Translations under genes and position numbers: made by a program
Assembly: GCA_026260175.1 (NCBI GenBank)
Contig: JAKCWW010006482.1
Span: 1-22,739 of the forward strand
DNA length: 22,739 bases
DNA from: Reticulitermes lucifugus
Taxonomy: Eukaryota > Arthropoda > Insecta > Blattodea > Rhinotermitidae
Direction: 5' to 3'
Shown: piece after piece, positions 20,420 through 22,739 of the stretch
Layout of the letters: every line of letters begins with the position of its first letter
Numbering within the stretch: position 1 is the stretch's first letter
The notes under the pieces: model-generated
Told to the model about the DNA's origin: nothing
Database searches by the model: none
What the model saw: only the letters and a program-made list of their open reading frames with translations

Positions 20420-20870
20420 GTATTTGAGAATTGGGTGCTGACAGATATTTGGACCTAAGAGGAAGGAAGTAATAGGAAGAGGCTGGAGAAAATAGCATAT
20501 TGAGAAATTTCATGATTTGTACCACTCGCCATTAAATATTGTTAGACGATCAAATCAAGGAGGATGATGTGTACAGAGTTTTCGTGGGTAACTTGAGGGA
20601 AAGGGACCACGTGAGAAGACCTAGGCAGAGATGGAAAATAATATTAAGCTGTACCTTACAGAAATAGGATGGGAGGACACAGAATTGATTTATCTAGCTC
20701 AGGATAGGGGCAAGTTATGGGTCCTTGTGAATACAGTAATGAACCTTTGGGTTCCACAAAATGCATGGAATTTCTTAACTAGCTGAGGAACTATTAGCTT
20801 TTCAAGAAGGACAAGGAAGAGTATGCACCATGTAGTTGGGCCTAATTTACATGTACTATATACACAGGGT
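20420..20870 (+). pseudogene. 3' end of a non-LTR retrotransposon ORF (degenerate)
   Basis: Plus-strand frames give VFENWVL (20420 on) and QIFGPKRKEVIGRGWRK (20442 on) with a stop. They continue with FHDLYHSP, DDVYRVFVGNLRE, RRPRQRW (to 20634), NNIKLYLTEIGWEDTELIYL (from 20637), LVNTVMNLWVPQNAWNFLTS and stop TGA 20784-20786, then ISFSRRT. In this order these are the characteristic C-terminal motifs downstream of reverse transcriptase in arthropod non-LTR elements: FGPKR, the LY-SP motif, GRPR-RWEDNIK, the IGW/LAQDR motif and VNTVMNLRVP. Frameshifts (for example near 20442 and 20635), an internal deletion between LYHSP and the VYRV motif, and stops make it a dead 5'-truncated copy. The clade is not resolved. 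5' truncation is normal for this class. Confidence 0.8.
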
Positions 20871-21341
20871 GTCCAGCTGAACATGAAACCTGTTCATAAA
20901 AGAAGATGATGGAGATAATTTCCATCACCTGCTCTAACATGTAGTATGGTGTATTATATAATCCAAATTATTAATGCAGATTCTGTGAGCAGGTTTCTGT
21001 ATAAGAACAGTTGTCTATATATAAGAAGCATTGGAAATAACACATGCTTGGTGACAGCCCTCAGGTGACGTAGTGTAACTGTACGTGCTATGATAAAACT
21101 ACCAGAGAAGAGTCATGTTATGCATGATGAGGTTGCTGTGTGTGTGGGATCTATCTTCCAACAAACTGTCTGAGTAAGTTAGGTCACTGCGTTGTCTAAC
21201 AACAGCAGTGAACTTAAGTGTACAGTTACCAATAATACAATGTCATTGTTGTCATTGTGAAGTAATGTAGTGTTTTCAGTAACTTTCAAAGATGAAATTA
21301 ATTTCAAAATTAAATTACATTTGTTGTAATAAGCAGCTAGA

Positions 21342-21387
<46 letters not shown>

Positions 21388-22520
21388 ATTAACCAATTAC
21401 ATACACAGGAGTTGTAAATCACAACCAAATTTTATTAATTCACCTCTGGCTTGTTTAAAAATTTCGAAGCTATAGCATACTTAAAGATGTGTCAAAGATT
21501 ATTTAGAATTTCTGAAATCAAACCATAGACTATAAATGTGTTTTCAACTGATACTGTTTTTAAATATTATGTAACAGGTTTTTAAACATAGTAACATGCC
21601 TTTGACAAATTGCTGTATCTTAGTACCTCCTGATACAGCTGCTTAGACAGAAGGCACAGTTACTGTCAGCCACAGGTTTGAACTAAGTGACAAGGTAAGC
21701 ATTGCTCACTTAGTGTGGAATAAATTCACGCACAGAGGCAAAACGTAAAGAAATAGTCAGGTGTGCAGTATCAGCTTTTTCTAGTCATGAACTTCAAACA
21801 GTTTTTAATAAGTTGTTCACTGGGTGTTGAGGATGTCTGGGAGTTGGCGTCTTTGTTGTTTCTTTGAATTACTAAATGTTGTGTACTAAATTTAATGATT
21901 ATAAATGTCACCATGTCCTTTGACATCGAAATTTCGTCCTGTGTTCCACAGAAACATCGATTTCCCCCACTTCTTAGTGCCTTTCTTATTTATATTTTGA
22001 TGACTATTCATTTTATAAAAAGAGTAATAATGACATACCATTTTATTATTGCCAAAAAAAAAAGATGTCTGAAAATGAAGTGACCATGTTTGTATCTGAA
22101 TTAGTATATGCTCTGCATGTTTCAACCACTGTGTAATCAGGAACTTAGTGCTTTTAATGTTTCAGGACTTGTGAAGTCCTGACTATTTTGAAACTGAAAT
22201 CATAATTGTCGTTGTAAACGAGAGCAGTGATAACCAAGCTCCACTGGCCAGAAAATGGTAGATTAAGGTGTTTTAATGTGACAGCTGTCAGCATAGATAA
22301 CAGCCATTACCACCTAACAAACACCATGGAACAGAGTCCTTCTTGAGAAGCTAATTACTAGACTCTCGGCAAGTCAAGAAATTCTTGCAGTGCATCTATA
22401 TCCAAATTAATTTTTAGAAGAACATCGTTATACACTTCATATATATTTATTGTTTTATGATGTGCACCATTCAGTTCAGTGTAGTGTCCATGTCACTACG
22501 TACCAGGGACTCTTTCCATG
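20871..22520. other. AT-rich sequence with a long TA microsatellite
   Basis: No gene recognised. The tail after 20871 may include the retroelement's 3' UTR. A CAGGGTGTCC stretch at 20864-20873 looks like a mariner TIR start but has no partner. The short frames at 21892-22125 and 21895-22083 overlap on opposite strands and show no family. Confidence 0.45.
21344..21384. repeat. (AT)n microsatellite
   Basis: An uninterrupted run of about 20 AT units, the longest simple repeat in the window. Confidence 0.97.
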
Positions 22521-22670
22521 GGAGTGAAGCAGTCAGGGCATGAAGCTGGCTACTCACCCCCACGTAATACCAAGGTTAGGAATGTGTGGAGCCATACCTC
22601 CACTTTTCCTATATGCCTTTATGACTTTACATGGAAAAGTTTCCCTTGTTTACATTCTAGTAAGCTGAGG
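22521..22670 (+). pseudogene. Coding relic of a dispersed (probably non-LTR) retroelement
   Basis: The plus-strand frame from 22521 reads GVKQSGHEAGYSPPRNTKV and then RNVWSHTSTFPICLYDF. I recall the pattern GVKR-GREADHSPP...EVK--W-YTSTPP as recurring in many unannotated insect repeat-derived peptides. It is a fragment of about 50 codons with no start or splice context. Assignment to a retroelement is from recognition only; no catalytic domain is present in the fragment. Confidence 0.5.
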
Positions 22671-22707
22671 TTTTGTTTTTTAACCAGTGAAATGAGAGCA
22701 ATCCAAC

Positions 22708-22739
22708 CAGGTGTGCACCCAGAATTTTTCCTTTTGGGG
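22708..22739. mobile_element. hAT-like MITE, copy C (left end only, cut by the window)
   Basis: CAGGTGTGCACCCAGAATTT followed by TTCC and a G-run matches the left end of copy B (11626 onward) almost base for base. The rest lies beyond the window. Confidence 0.85.

Noticed and set aside
20864-20890. Mariner-like TIR start (CAGGGTGTCC)
   Set aside because: No inverted partner and no transposase nearby; ten bases are not enough.
8485-22739. A further host gene or new defence/metabolic system downstream of LRCH
   Set aside because: No long open frame, no chain of exon-like blocks with conserved motifs, on either strand; the only protein-like signals are retroelement and transposon relics.

Overview
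This is eukaryotic, AT-rich, intron- and repeat-dominated DNA. The repeats point to an insect, and a termite- or cockroach-like genome fits best, though that placement rests on remembered repeat and transposase families and not on a search. No bacterial gene organisation is present. I found no new multi-gene system: the window is the 3' end of one conserved host gene surrounded by transposon debris.

Host gene: two plus-strand exons, 2961-3038 and 8281-8484, encode the last part of a calponin-homology (CH) domain of the LRCH family (leucine-rich repeat plus CH proteins). A hydrophobic C-terminal tail and a stop codon follow. Everything before 2961 is upstream intron, and 3039-8280 is a 5.2 kb intron. 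The LRR part and the first half of the CH domain lie upstream of the window. Sequence after 8484 is 3' UTR and/or downstream DNA. I recognise no other host gene out to 22739.

Repeats inside the gene: the upstream intron holds a complete but dead Tc1/mariner-superfamily element (about 1171-2820) with ~60 bp terminal inverted repeats and a DUF4817-type transposase pseudogene. The second intron holds a tRNA-derived SINE (about 4050-4255), an AGTC microsatellite and three foldback repeats.

Repeats downstream: 10240-12350 is a composite insertion. Its outer ends look like pogo/Tigger TIRs with TA target sites. Inside are two copies of a G-run/C-run hAT-like MITE, one with a perfect 8-bp target-site duplication, and a CpG-rich segment carrying a near-perfect ~60 bp hairpin. 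Further on are a second tRNA-derived SINE (about 13230-13510), another foldback (15223-15401), a frameshifted non-LTR retrotransposon 3' end (about 20420-20870), a second retroelement-like coding relic (about 22521-22670), and the first 32 bases of a third hAT-like MITE at the right edge.

Recurring theme: six foldback (long inverted-repeat) sequences occur at 59-165, 3522-3603, 6727-6893, 7661-7863, 11156-11279 and 15223-15401. Several share sequence with one another, so at least some form a dispersed foldback family.
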